In this document: piece by piece, positions 1 to 9,362 of the stretch
How the letters are laid out: each line of letters opens with the position of its first letter
Numbering within the stretch: position 1 is the first letter of the stretch
From: Rhodocollybia butyracea
Lineage: Eukaryota; Basidiomycota; Agaricomycetes; Agaricales; Omphalotaceae
NCBI GenBank assembly: GCA_015501585.1
Contig: JADNRY010000001.1
Coordinates: 930,001-994,000 of the forward strand
Direction of reading: 5' to 3'
DNA: 64,000 nt
Notes under the pieces: model-generated
The model's database searches: none
Seen by the model: only the letters and a program-made list of their open reading frames with translations
Told to the model about the DNA's origin: nothing
Translations under genes and position numbers: made by a program

Positions 1-695
1 TTCGACCTGAGGAGTGAACAAACTGAACAAACATGTCAGCATTCGGATAGAGAGTAGAAGAGTGTAGAAGAGTGCACTACTCACTTGACTATTAGACCAA
101 TGTAAACCACATATATTCTGACTCCGTTTCACATTTATTTGTTTCTTTACCATATGCTTTTGTGAGGTCCAACTAAAACTCATATATATGCTTTCACGCA
201 TAGGTCAGAAAAAAATTGCATAGAAAAACTATGGGGCGATGATGATGATGTCGACTGAGAACTCACCAATCGAACAATGAATTATGAGGTGAAGGAGCGG
301 AAACTGGAACTGAAGGAATTCTCATTCACTGGCATCGACGCATCCATCGCACAGCGAAGCTTCGCGTAGATCGAACTTCCTATAGGGCTACTGCCACCGA
401 GCCATACTTGCGTGCATGCGCGAGATGAGACGAAATGAGCGAAGAATGTTGGATGTGCACTTTGAAATGAGTGGAAGTATATATATTCAAATATGCAATA
501 TCGATACAGCGAGTCATAGAGTCATAGTAACCATAGGAAACGACAGGTGAAGGAAAGCACCCAAGCAAAGGAGAGACTCAGTTTACTACCAGTAATCCAG
601 TGGTATCAACATCGAAAAGAAGAAAAATGTGGTATGGCGAAGCCGAAAAACGGAGGAGCGGTTTTTGTGTGAAGTGAGGGAGGCCGAATGAATGA
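1..695. other. No gene seen; 3' flank of the CFEM gene
   Basis: No reading frame here has convincing coding character on either strand. The DNA is moderately AT-rich with short TA runs near 185 and 480. It probably holds the 3' untranslated region and downstream flank of the minus-strand CFEM gene. Confidence 0.4.
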
Positions 696-1305
696 TTATA
701 GTGCTACAGCAGCGACGACGCCGAAAGCGATGGCGAACACGTTTACGCTGTGCGAGAGAGCACTGTTGGGGCTGGTAGTTGGTGAAGGCGACGAACTAGA
801 GACAAAGATCAGAACAAGATAATAAAGCATGAAGGATAAACACCCACGTAGTCGTGGCCTGAGAACCTGTGGAAGCGGGTGTGTTCGTCGCGGAAACGGA
901 AAAGTCAGATGTAGTCAAAGTCACACCCTACAGATGGACTAAATATCAGTGGCTACTTGTAAACAAAAATAAAAAGCACGTACGACTGCGAGACAAAGTT
1001 GTTCCGCCGCTTGGTTGGCCGTATTCAAGTCATTTCCGGTGCAGGAGTTCGCAATGCAGGTTGCGGTACTCGAGACGAAAGAAGGTAAATTGCAAAGGCA
1101 AGTATCATCGGAAGGATTGCAGTTTCCGGTTTGAGCAGTGGCTAGGCAAGGCTGAGAGCATGCTGGAAGAGCGGAATATTAGTGCGTTTATAACGATGCA
1201 TGCAGTGAAATACATACCAGGGAAGGTCAAGCTTTGACGAGGAAGTATCACAGCCCAAGAGGCAGAGAGTGCAGATACGGCAGAGAGGGCGGCGAAGAAC
1301 TTCAT
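696..1305 (-). CDS. CFEM-domain GPI-anchored cell-surface protein
   Basis: Small secreted protein assembled by eye from four exons on the minus strand. Exon 1 (1305-1218) starts MKFFAALSAVSALSASWA, a typical signal peptide, and ends at a GTATGT donor. After a TTCCAG acceptor the second exon encodes a complete CFEM domain with eight cysteines (spacings ACSQPC, GNC, DDTCLC, TATC, NSC, QLC). A short third exon is Ser/Thr-rich. The last exon encodes an SSPSPTTSP linker and a hydrophobic C-terminal tail ending VFAIAFGVVAAVAL before TAA, a GPI-attachment signal. CFEM proteins of fungi sit in the wall or plasma membrane; some bind haem or act in adhesion and virulence. Which role applies here cannot be told. 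No long single frame covers the gene, so automatic calling may miss it. Confidence 0.82.
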
Positions 1306-2052
1306 TTTTAATGGTGAGATGTATTCAAAAGGAGAAAGGTTGAAGGTCGAATATGCAAAGGTTTGCAATAAGTATAAAGGGAAAATAAACTCGAAGGAGA
1401 GTTGAGGACAAGTTGGAAGGAGATCTTCATTATTTATACTAGCGAGCTAACGGGGTTTCTGATGCTGGAAACAATGGTGCCTTGTGAAGGGACCGCCATT
1501 GTGCAAGAATAATGGGAGATACAAAAACGAGAACAAAGGGGTTTTTGCCATCAATTACATAAGCCATTTTTCCGTTTTCAGAAAAGAAACGAGTGTCCGT
1601 CTTGAGTACTTCAGTAGCGGGTTAATTACGTACACTAGCACACGCAAATGTCAAAAGATGGGACCCACAACCGCGAACGCGGCCGTTGAAAATGTACCTA
1701 CTGAGAAAAAATACATATGCAACGGCGGGGGATGTAATTCCAGCGGATAGGGATGTTCCAATGCTCTTCAAGTGCAAGGGTCACAGTATTTTAGGCATTT
1801 CATTCAAATCGGGACAGGAAAAATCTATGATACAGACAAATTGCAGGGCAGACTCGAAACGAAAAATGGTAAATACACAACATGGGGCTGGCAAAAAGTG
1901 ATAGCTTACCCATTACATACGCTAAACGACATCCACATACTCAGGCGCTGGATTCTGGCTAGCAGTATTTCCCTTTGGCGGTTTAATCACCAAATCTACT
2001 TGCTGCCTATAAAGGTACTCAGTAAGGAACGAAATAAAGAACGAAAGACTTC
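1306..2052. other. Intergenic: CFEM promoter side and CSN1 3' flank
   Basis: No supported gene. It should contain the upstream region of the minus-strand CFEM gene and the 3' end of the CSN1 transcript. Open frames here (for example 1772-2263 plus) overlap the CSN1 C-terminus in antisense and lack domain character. Confidence 0.4.
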
Positions 2053-3661
2053 TTACAATTTGATTCTATACAGCAGTTTCTTGTTCGTCTTTGCTATCTC
2101 TACTCCAGTCTTGATCGCACGGGCAAACAACTCTGCTCGGTGGTCCATTTTCTTGACTTGCAGAACTTTAGCTCGACTATCAACCCGGCCGCCAATGTCG
2201 CCGCTCCTAACAAGACCGACAACGTACTCCTCCGTGTCCTCAACACTCCATCCAAAGGCCTGAGCCATGCGGTCTAGTTTGATGCTGCTGAAGGGTGCAA
2301 AATAGAGGGAGACGAGGCGATTGCGGGTGAGTGCGTTGAGTGCAGTCAAGTGCGGGTACAAGTGAAGATCGATGGTATGACGCGTCTTATAGTAACAAAA
2401 TCAGAAGTGAGACAAGAGACTGAGGAAAACGCCTACGTTATATTTGCCCAATGTTTCGAGAACACCTTTGAAGTTGCTAGCCATATACGCCTCGATCATT
2501 TCTCGGACATGAGGTTCTTGTTCGATATATACACTAAATGACAGATTCTCCAGCACTTGAGCCTTGAATCCTGACCTCGATAGGGACGCAAGTGCACAAA
2601 CTGAGCCATAGATGGCAATGTCACCAGGGGAGGCGAGCTACAATGTTCATGAGACACAATAGCGCAGAATCACTGGAACGTACCTTTCCAAACCAGTCTC
2701 CTAGCCCTCCACCACTTCCTGTCCCGGAACTTAATCGCAGAAAGTGATACGCCGCCCTCTCATAGTTGGACTGCGCCAATTGCGCGAGGGCAGTGGCAAA
2801 ATCAAGCTTGGACTGCATGATCTCTCGATCTGGGGTCATGGCGGATGTAGTTTTCCTGGAAAGGCCTGCAGCAGTGGTACTTTCGGCTTTGGCAGCACTT
2901 GCAGCGCTGGATGCCACTGCCTCGAGAGCGGCTTCGGCCTTGAAGACGTAGTTTGGTAGATGAGCGTAGTTTCTTTGTTCAATGAGAAGCTATTATACGT
3001 GAGGCTGCAGCAACGAGAACAGTAATAGATATGCATACCTCGATGGTTGATAAACACCCGTCAAGAACATGCTGGCTGGTTGTACAAAACTCGCGTGACT
3101 TTGTCCAATGCTTGAGGGCAGAAGGATAGTCTCCGACTGAGCGAAAGAATTCTGCCAAGTCACGATGTCCCATCTGTTTTGAGAATGAAAAACACGGTGA
3201 AAAATCGTTACGAAGCTCCGTACCCTGATGCTCTCCTTGATCATATTATTCGAATAATTCTTCAGTTCAGCTTCTAGCTTCATTTTTTCGCTGTGGTTTT
3301 TCTTGAGCGTTTCCTCTGCCCATTTCGACTGAATCGCAGGAAGCTCGGATAGGTTGGGAAGTCTGGTATCGGAGTATGCGCAGACTTGGTCATACGCGTG
3401 GCAGAGTGATTGGTACAGACCTGGGTCGCGCGATTTCTGGATAAGCTGGACAGCAAGTGTGAAAGCCTCGACGGCAACCGAGGGACAAACAGAAACAATA
3501 TGCGTCAAGCGGTCGATGGCTGTTCTTCCAGTGTAATTTGCTATGTACGAGTCAAGTTCAAAAGGATGGTTATCGTCAACAACTACGACGGCCGAATTTC
3601 GGGAATTTCGAAAAGGCTGTTGTGAGGATGATACCGGCTCTTGTTCATCTATATCCATCAT
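2053..3661 (-). CDS. CSN1: COP9 signalosome subunit 1 (PCI domain)
   Basis: Multi-exon minus-strand gene. The first ATG (3661) starts MMDIDEQEP and leads into the N-terminal helical repeats (FELDSYIANYTGRTAIDRL), which match CSN1/Rpn7-type proteins. The next exon begins GHRDLAEFFRSVGDYPSALK. Middle exons include an Ala-rich stretch and REIMQSKLDFATALAQLAQ. The last exon carries the end of the PCI winged helix (FAPFSSIKLDRMAQAFGWS, then GDIGGRVDSRAKVLQV) and ends at 2053. CSN1 is a scaffold of the COP9 signalosome, which removes NEDD8 from cullins and so controls SCF ubiquitin ligases in the nucleus and cytosol. The related proteasome subunit Rpn7 is a less likely alternative; the C-terminal KMDHRAELFARAI favours CSN1. 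No frame break was seen. A copia element lies about 170 bp upstream. Confidence 0.85.
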
Positions 3662-3829
3662 TTTGGTCTAAAGGTAAAGTGAACAGGAGGTGGAGAGAAG
3701 ATAGGATGTTCCCATCACGTGTCTCCTGGGAGCATAAATCGGCGCGTCACGCCAATGGCAGCAAGTCCTTAGTCCACGCATCATGCTCTAGTCGCTGGTC
3801 TTTTTATTCTCCTCACTTCTGGTCACGAT
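3662..3829 (-). promoter_or_regulatory. Upstream region of CSN1 with E-box and CCAAT
   Basis: Between the CSN1 start and the retrotransposon lie a palindromic CACGTG E-box (3716-3721) and a CCAAT pentamer on the plus strand (3752-3756), 55 and 91 bp upstream of the ATG. Both are common fungal promoter motifs; function is inferred. Confidence 0.35.
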
Positions 3830-3834
3830 CAGCC

Positions 3835-4051
3835 TGTTAGACGTTGACCTTACGCCTTAGGCCAAAGCGATCCTTAGTTTCCTAAACGGACTATATTAAC
3901 TTATTAATTTATCATCCTGGTCCGAAGAGAAGCCCCTATCGGTTCTCTCTTCGTACCAGGTGAGTTACAAAGACTTGTACATCATTCTATTCGCCTATCG
4001 GTTCTCTCTTCGTACCAGAATCTATCTGTTTAAACCTTACCGCTCTTAAGA
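3835..4051 (+). repeat. 5' LTR of the copia element
   Basis: 217 bp starting TGTTAGACGTTG and ending CGCTCTTAAGA, with 216 of 217 positions identical to the 3' LTR. Inside, a CCTATCGGTTCTCTCTTCGTACCAG segment is repeated twice about 60 bp apart (around 3936 and 3993). The end is set by the flanking CAGCC duplication and the primer site at 4052; it does not end in the usual CA. Confidence 0.93.
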
Positions 4052-4063
4052 GGTTATGGGCCC
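4052..4063 (+). other. Primer binding site, initiator tRNA-Met anticodon-stem type
   Basis: GGTTATGGGCCC directly follows the 5' LTR. It is complementary to the anticodon stem-loop of eukaryotic initiator tRNA-Met (GGGCCCATAACC), not to the tRNA 3' end. This is the arrangement used by Drosophila copia, which primes from a tRNA-iMet 5' half. Confidence 0.75.
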
Positions 4064-4118
4064 CGTTGCTCTTTAATTCACTGCACAATAATAACAACTC
4101 TTAACACCGCTTAACACA

Positions 4119-5900
4119 ATGAGCAACGAGATGGACGAAACGAATGACGAGAAGAATTTCTATCGTCTTAAACTCACACCTATCAAAATCAATAACGACG
4201 GCACTAATAATTACAACGAGTTCAGACAAAAGTCCAAGTTTGAACTCATCGCCGCAGATTTCTGGTGCCACATCGAAGGCCCGGAATATGATCCACCAAT
4301 CATTCCTGCCCTGGTACAAACTCAGGTTCTCCAAGCTGTTGACGACTATGGCAATCCAATTCGAGCAACCATCCCAGGGAACGAGGACGATGTCGCACAA
4401 GCCAAAATCGATGCTCATCCCTGGCTTACCACTGACAAGAAAGTACTTGCTATCATTGCAAAGGCAGTTCCTCACGGCAGAGGACATATTGTCCGAGACT
4501 GCGAATCCGCTCGTGATGCCTGGTTAGCCCTTGAACAAGAGTTCGAACCATCCAACAACGCTACTGGTATTGCAATCAAACACGAAATCATCGGTAATAA
4601 ATGCAGTATCGACGACGATCCCGTAAACTGGAGAGAAACTATGGTCGAACTCTACAATAAGCTTCGAGATGTTAGCCCAACCACGATGCCAGATACCGAA
4701 TTCGCCAGTCACCTTGTCACCCTCATGACGCCGGACAAGGATTGGGCCTTCTGCTGTAACCGTCTCCTGAAGAAACTGAGGAAAGGCGCTATTAGTGGCA
4801 ACCCAATCTCTTCTACCTTCGTGATTCAAGAGCTCAAGGAAGAAGAGGTAAACAGAAAAATCGCACATTCCATAGTCCAAGTTAATGCCATCGTAAATCG
4901 AAAGAAATCGAAGGGCAAAACTCCAGCGACAGATTCAGTCCCCAGTGCCTATTCCACGGTTCCTCTTCAGCAACGCATCAGCGATGCTCCCTCTACTAGT
5001 AACCGCAGACAGGCTCGTGCGGACCGCCGTCCAACTCCATATAATCCTAACCAGTCCAGAAATTTTCGCACCCACCTGTTCTGCGAAAATCCCTACTGTG
5101 AAACGCCAGTTGGCCATACTTCAGCCAAATGCTTCGCCTATAAAGGAGGTAAGCAAGGAAAGTACCCACCTCGCTACTCTGGCAAGAAGGACGTCCATCT
5201 TTCTCTTGAAGCTCGACTTTCTGGTCGACGAAGGCAACTAAAAGACACCCAGATTGAAGAACCGGAAAGCAGATTCGCTGGAACAGCCCAAACTTCCAAT
5301 GACGGCGAGAAAGAAGTTAACGAGGTACTCAATCCTTTTGTGTACATGATGGAGATCCCAGCCGCTATAGACGACGACGACGACATAGACATCAACGAGG
5401 AAATCATTGTCAATGTCATTGCTCTCAATGGAGACGCCGTCAAAGATGACAGCGTCAACCACGACACTGGAGCATCTCGTCACATCTTTCATGACAGATC
5501 CCTTTTCCACGACTATGTTGCCTTTGAATTTCCTCTGAATGTCTTCGGTTTCAGATCTACCCTGTCCGCTGCAGCTATCGGAAAAGGAAAGATTGTACTC
5601 CATGCTCAACTCAACGGAAAAATCCAACCTTTCTCAATTTCGAATGTTCTTCATATTCCTTCAGCCAGATGTAACCTTATATCCGGTTCAAGACTAGACA
5701 AGAAAGGAGTCAAAAACCGGCGAAGGCATTATTACTTACCTAACTTCAACCAACGAGCCTTTTGCTACCGGAAGCATCGTCAACGATCTCTACAAAATGA
5801 ACGTTGTACCCGTTCAACCTACGGATCACACATTAACATCTTTGCAATCAATCTTGATTGCATCTATGGTGCCTTTGATCACGGCGATGTTCGGTCCTGA
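4119..5900 (+). CDS. Copia Gag and aspartic protease (frame broken at the 3' end)
   Basis: Starts at the ATG 68 nt after the LTR. The N-terminal ~300 residues are a copia Gag (LRDVSPTTMPDTEFASHL region). An atypical zinc knuckle follows (C-x4-C-x5-H-x4-C, CENPYCETPVGHTSAKC) with the glycine/lysine segment GGKQGKYPP usual in basidiomycete copia elements. The retropepsin motif DTGASRH is near residue 450. After LISGSRLDKKG the natural continuation moves from this frame to the +1 frame at the A-run 5712-5716, so the last ~60 residues here are probably out of frame. The shifted frame stays open to about 5930. Function: particle assembly and polyprotein processing. Confidence 0.85.
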   Translation: MSNEMDETNDEKNFYRLKLTPIKINNDGTNNYNEFRQKSKFELIAADFWCHIEGPEYDPPIIPALVQTQVLQAVDDYGNPIRATIPGNEDDVAQAKIDAHPWLTTDKKVLAIIAKAVPHGRGHIVRDCESARDAWLALEQEFEPSNNATGIAIKHEIIGNKCSIDDDPVNWRETMVELYNKLRDVSPTTMPDTEFASHLVTLMTPDKDWAFCCNRLLKKLRKGAISGNPISSTFVIQELKEEEVNRKIAHSIVQVNAIVNRKKSKGKTPATDSVPSAYSTVPLQQRISDAPSTSNRRQARADRRPTPYNPNQSRNFRTHLFCENPYCETPVGHTSAKCFAYKGGKQGKYPPRYSGKKDVHLSLEARLSGRRRQLKDTQIEEPESRFAGTAQTSNDGEKEVNEVLNPFVYMMEIPAAIDDDDDIDINEEIIVNVIALNGDAVKDDSVNHDTGASRHIFHDRSLFHDYVAFEFPLNVFGFRSTLSAAAIGKGKIVLHAQLNGKIQPFSISNVLHIPSARCNLISGSRLDKKGVKNRRRHYYLPNFNQRAFCYRKHRQRSLQNERCTRSTYGSHINIFAINLDCIYGAFDHGDVRS

Positions 5901-5945
5901 TGGAGAAACTGAGGCGAACAAACGCCTGGGTTTTACCACCGTCTA

Positions 5946-7055
5946 ATGGGCCATATAGACGTTAAAGGGCTACGGGACTCCACGACAGGACTCCCTACAA
6001 ATATTGACAGCGTGCGAGTCGAAAACTGTCAAATTTGCGCCCTTGCCAACATCAAACGACTCAAATTCCCCCGTGCGGCAACCAACCGTGCAACACGTCC
6101 CTTATTCCGCGTCCACTCTGACATCTGTGGTCCACTTCCTATAGGATATGGAAATTTCAGATATTTCATCACCTTCGTTGACGACTTTTCGCGATTCATT
6201 GTTGTTTTCTTCTTAAAATCAAAATCTGACGCCTTAAAATGCTTCATTCAATTCCGCTCAGCTGCTGAAAAGCAACTGGGCTATCAAATTACATTTCTTC
6301 GTGTTGACAACGCCGGCGAGCTCACCAAGGGAGCTTTCCGTAACTACTGCGCAGAAAATGGCATCACCTACAAAAAGACCGTACCAAATGCCTCTCAACA
6401 AAACGGCGTCGCCGAGAGGGTGAACCAAATTCTCGAGCGAATGTCCCGCGCAATGCTAGTCGACTGTGGAATGTCTGCCTGGTTTTGGCCCTTAAGCACT
6501 CAAGCCAGTGCACACATCAAGAATCGTGTCCCTCACGCTTCCCTATCTCACAAATTAACCCCATTCTATGGCTGGTTTCGAAAGAAACCAGACCTTTCTC
6601 ATCTTCGCCCTTTCGGTGCTCTTGTCACTTCTCGAAAATCAAACTCAGACCATTTAAACAAAACCACACCCAGAGGAGAACGTGGTAGATTTGTTGGTTA
6701 TTCTCCTGATTCTAAGGGATACCTAGTTTGGTTCCCTGACTCCAAAACAATCAAAGCACGTCGGGACGTCGAATTTCATGGATTTCCACACCACCTACCG
6801 TCTCCTCCCTTATCCGAAATTCTATGGGATGACCTTCCTCTCGATACGACGCCTGCTTTTAATGACGACGCTCGTTTATTAGAAGAGCGCGAGAGCCTAC
6901 CACAAACTGAAAGTCATGATGAGTACGTTCATCGACTTGCTGCTTTCTTTATAACCCTAATTTCCTTCCTGCTAGATCTCACTCAGATACAACGGTGTCT
7001 CCTGAGTCCGATCTTTATGAAGATGAGCAAGGGTACGTTCTTCGTCCCTTCCTAA
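5946..7055 (+). CDS. Copia integrase (GAG-pre-integrase and DDE core)
   Basis: The frame returns to that of gag just upstream of 5946, where FYHRLMGH (GAG-pre-integrase zinc-binding region) can be read, followed by CQICALANIKR. The catalytic core shows HSDICGPL, RVDNAGE and NGVAERVN, giving the D, D and E of the DDE triad with copia spacing. The C-terminal part has the copia-family GERGRFVGYSPDSKGYLVW motif. The last ~45 residues after the donor-like site at 6923 are probably intron or tandem-repeat sequence rather than protein. Start is arbitrary because the true product is a Gag-Pol polyprotein. Confidence 0.85.
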   Translation: MGHIDVKGLRDSTTGLPTNIDSVRVENCQICALANIKRLKFPRAATNRATRPLFRVHSDICGPLPIGYGNFRYFITFVDDFSRFIVVFFLKSKSDALKCFIQFRSAAEKQLGYQITFLRVDNAGELTKGAFRNYCAENGITYKKTVPNASQQNGVAERVNQILERMSRAMLVDCGMSAWFWPLSTQASAHIKNRVPHASLSHKLTPFYGWFRKKPDLSHLRPFGALVTSRKSNSDHLNKTTPRGERGRFVGYSPDSKGYLVWFPDSKTIKARRDVEFHGFPHHLPSPPLSEILWDDLPLDTTPAFNDDARLLEERESLPQTESHDEYVHRLAAFFITLISFLLDLTQIQRCLLSPIFMKMSKGTFFVPS

Positions 7056-7301
7056 AACCCTATTAAAACCCTATCTTATATTACTCTACAGTCCTTCCTC
7101 TAAGGCTACTGAAAGCCTTACAGAACGAACTCGTATTGAGCATAAAGAGTACGCACAGATGGACTCTACAAAACCCTATCTAACACTACTCTGCAGTGTT
7201 CCTTCTCAGACTATTCAGAGCTCTAGAGAAAGACAATGCATTGAGGACAAAGAGTACGCGCTGATGGACTCTCTAAACCAAAACCCTAATAAATTTTATA
7301 G
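6921..7301 (+). repeat. Four diverged tandem units with intron-like signals in the IN-RT linker
   Basis: Units begin GAGTACGTTC (6921), GGGTACGTTC (7031), GAGTACGCAC (7147) and GAGTACGCGC (7252), spaced 110, 116 and 105 bp. Each holds a GTACG donor-like site, an AACCCTA/CTAA branch-like stretch and a pyrimidine-rich AG: segments 6923-6975 (53 nt), 7033-7091 (59 nt), 7149-7196 (48 nt) and 7254-7301 (48 nt). Removing the first two moves the frame from 3 to 2 to 1, exactly joining integrase to the linker and RT frame; removing the last two is frame-neutral. The exonic part is acidic/Ser-rich (EDEQG, EHKEYAQMDS, EDKEYALMDS). Confidence 0.6.
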
Positions 7302-7470
7302 CACTGATGGTGACTTCCCCATGCTTGATGTTGACAATCCTCGTCCACGACGCTCCAAACGTGCAAGACAACTACCTGCTCGCTATCGCGCCAACATGAT
7401 CACCACTCGTCCGGGAAAGGGAGGCCAAAATACAGTTCTTCTAAACCTACTTAACTCCTCTAATGACTGA

Positions 7471-9171
7471 GAGATAGAAGTTGAGTGCGATACGAACGAC
7501 CTCCAGCCCCTAGCCCAATCATTCATTGATGTTGAATGCTTCGTTGGTGCAGCCCTTCACGATCCCATCGACGACTCCTCTGAAAAAGACCCTCTTTCTA
7601 TTCAACATGCGAAATCCTCGATCTACTGGTCTTACTGGCTCGCTGCCATATACGAGGAACTCAAATCGCTAAAGGCGAAAGGAGTCTATGAGGACGTTGA
7701 TGATTTGCCATTAAACCGCAAACCTGTTGGGTGCAAATGGGTCCTCCGAATAAAGAGAGACCGTGATGGACTCATCTCCAGATTCAAAGCCCGACTTGTT
7801 GCAAAGGGCTTCACCCAGATCCCCGGCCAAGACTACAACTATACCTTCGCACCTGTAGCCAGGTGGGAGTCTATACGAACTGTCCTTGCGATCGTAGCGG
7901 AGCAAGATATGGAGCTTCATCAGATCGACGTAAAAACCGCGTATCTCAATGGCCCGCTCGACGAGGAAATCTACATGAACAAACCGTCTGGTACTGGCTC
8001 TGGTTTTTGGCGACTACGGAAAGGGCTATATGGTCTCAAGCAGTCGGGAAGGCAGTGGTACCTCGAACTTAACTCGAAACTTGAATCCATCGGATTCAAG
8101 AGGACAGAATCAGATTGGAGTGTCTACGTTCGCTATGAAGGAGACAACAGATCAATTATAACAACAAGTGTCGACGATATGCTCATTGGCTCCAAACCCA
8201 AGGCGGAATCTGATAAAGTTGTTGAGCAACTTAAATCTCTCTTTGACATCACCGACAACGGCGAACCTGCTTTTCATCTTGGCTGCGGAATCACCCATGA
8301 TAGAGCCAATAGAACCATCAGACTGGACCAACGCGCGTACATTGATTCCATTCTTTGTGAATTCAGATTCGAAAACTCCAAGCCAGTTTCGACTCCGATG
8401 GACCCTGGTACACGCCTCTTCCCTACTGAACAACTCACACCAGATGACGAAGTGAAAGTCAAAGCCTTTCCTTATACGGCCATTGTCGGTAAAGCTATGT
8501 ACCTTTGCACTTGCTCCAGACCCGACATTGCCTACACTGTCCGGGAGCTTGCAAGGTTTATGTCCAGCTACGGACCCGCACACATCACTGCAGCCAAACA
8601 CTTACTTCGCTACCTCAAAGGAACTATTTCCTACTCCCTGTGGCTCGGAAGAAACAGACCACGGTATCCCCTATTCCGCGCTCTATCCGACTCTGATTGG
8701 GGGATGGGTGAAAGCCGAAAATCGGTTTCCGGATTCATTATTCTCATGAACGGTTCTCCACTCTCCTGGAGTTCCAAACAGCAGTTGGTGGTCGCTCTCT
8801 CCTCATGCGAGGCCGAATATCTCGCTACTACCCACTGCGCCAAAGAGATTCTCTGGTTCAGAAACTTCTTTGCCGAATTAGGTTTCCCTCAACAAGCTCC
8901 CACTTCTTTATTTTGCGACAACCAAGGAACTGTCGCTTGCACACATGATCCTCATGCCCACAGCAGGATGAAGCATATCTCTATCCGTGAACACTTCATT
9001 CGTGACTGCATAGTCAAACATCTCGTGGACGTCATCTATGTTTTGAACAAGGAGAACGTCGCGGACATCTTCACAAAACCCCTCCACAGAACGATGCACA
9101 ACCAATGGGTCAAAATGCTTGCCCTAGACGCCAGTCAAGGGGGGGTGTTAGACGTTGACCTTACGCCTTAG
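7471..9171 (+). CDS. Copia reverse transcriptase and RNase H
   Basis: The same frame as the upstream linker, separated from it by a TGA at 7468-7470, then open to TAG at 9169-9171 inside the 3' LTR. RT shows YWSYWLAAIYEELKSLKAKG, GCKWVLRIKRD, KARLVAKGFTQ and ELHQIDVKTAYLNGPLDE. The catalytic YVDD box reads SVDDM (8167-8181), with Ser for Tyr. RNase H shows ALSDSDWG, SSCEAEYLA and CDNQGTVACTHDP, ending VADIFTKPLHR. The integrity of this 567-codon frame fits the near-identical LTRs. Confidence 0.88.
   Translation, partial: EIEVECDTNDLQPLAQSFIDVECFVGAALHDPIDDSSEKDPLSIQHAKSSIYWSYWLAAIYEELKSLKAKGVYEDVDDLPLNRKPVGCKWVLRIKRDRDGLISRFKARLVAKGFTQIPGQDYNYTFAPVARWESIRTVLAIVAEQDMELHQIDVKTAYLNGPLDEEIYMNKPSGTGSGFWRLRKGLYGLKQSGRQWYLELNSKLESIGFKRTESDWSVYVRYEGDNRSIITTSVDDMLIGSKPKAESDKVVEQLKSLFDITDNGEPAFHLGCGITHDRANRTIRLDQRAYIDSILCEFRFENSKPVSTPMDPGTRLFPTEQLTPDDEVKVKAFPYTAIVGKAMYLCTCSRPDIAYTVRELARFMSSYGPAHITAAKHLLRYLKGTISYSLWLGRNRPRYPLFRALSDSDWGMGESRKSVSGFIILMNGSPLSWSSKQQLVVALSSCEAEYLATTHCAKEILWFRNFFAELGFPQQAPTSLFCDNQGTVACTHDPHAHSRMKHISIREHFIRDCIVKHLVDVIYVLNKENVADIFTKPLHRTMHNQWVKMLALDASQGGVLDVDLTP
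9137..9145 (+). other. Polypurine tract
   Basis: The run AAGGGGGGG immediately precedes the 3' LTR, where plus-strand synthesis is primed. Its position against TGTTAG fixes the LTR start. Confidence 0.8.
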
Positions 9172-9362
9172 GCCAAAGTGATCCTTAGTTTCCTAAACGG
9201 ACTATATTAACTTATTAATTTATCATCCTGGTCCGAAGAGAAGCCCCTATCGGTTCTCTCTTCGTACCAGGTGAGTTACAAAGACTTGTACATCATTCTA
9301 TTCGCCTATCGGTTCTCTCTTCGTACCAGAATCTATCTGTTTAAACCTTACCGCTCTTAAGA
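9146..9362 (+). repeat. 3' LTR of the copia element
   Basis: 217 bp, one substitution from the 5' LTR, followed by the target duplicate CAGCC (9363-9367). The stop codon of the RT/RNase H frame lies 26 bp inside it. Confidence 0.93.

Noticed and set aside
1772..2263. 163-codon plus-strand frame
   Set aside because: Overlaps the CSN1 PCI C-terminus in antisense and has no domain or start context.
7711..7920. Minus-strand frames inside the copia RT (also 8152-8601)
   Set aside because: Mirror of conserved RT/RNase H coding sequence on the plus strand.
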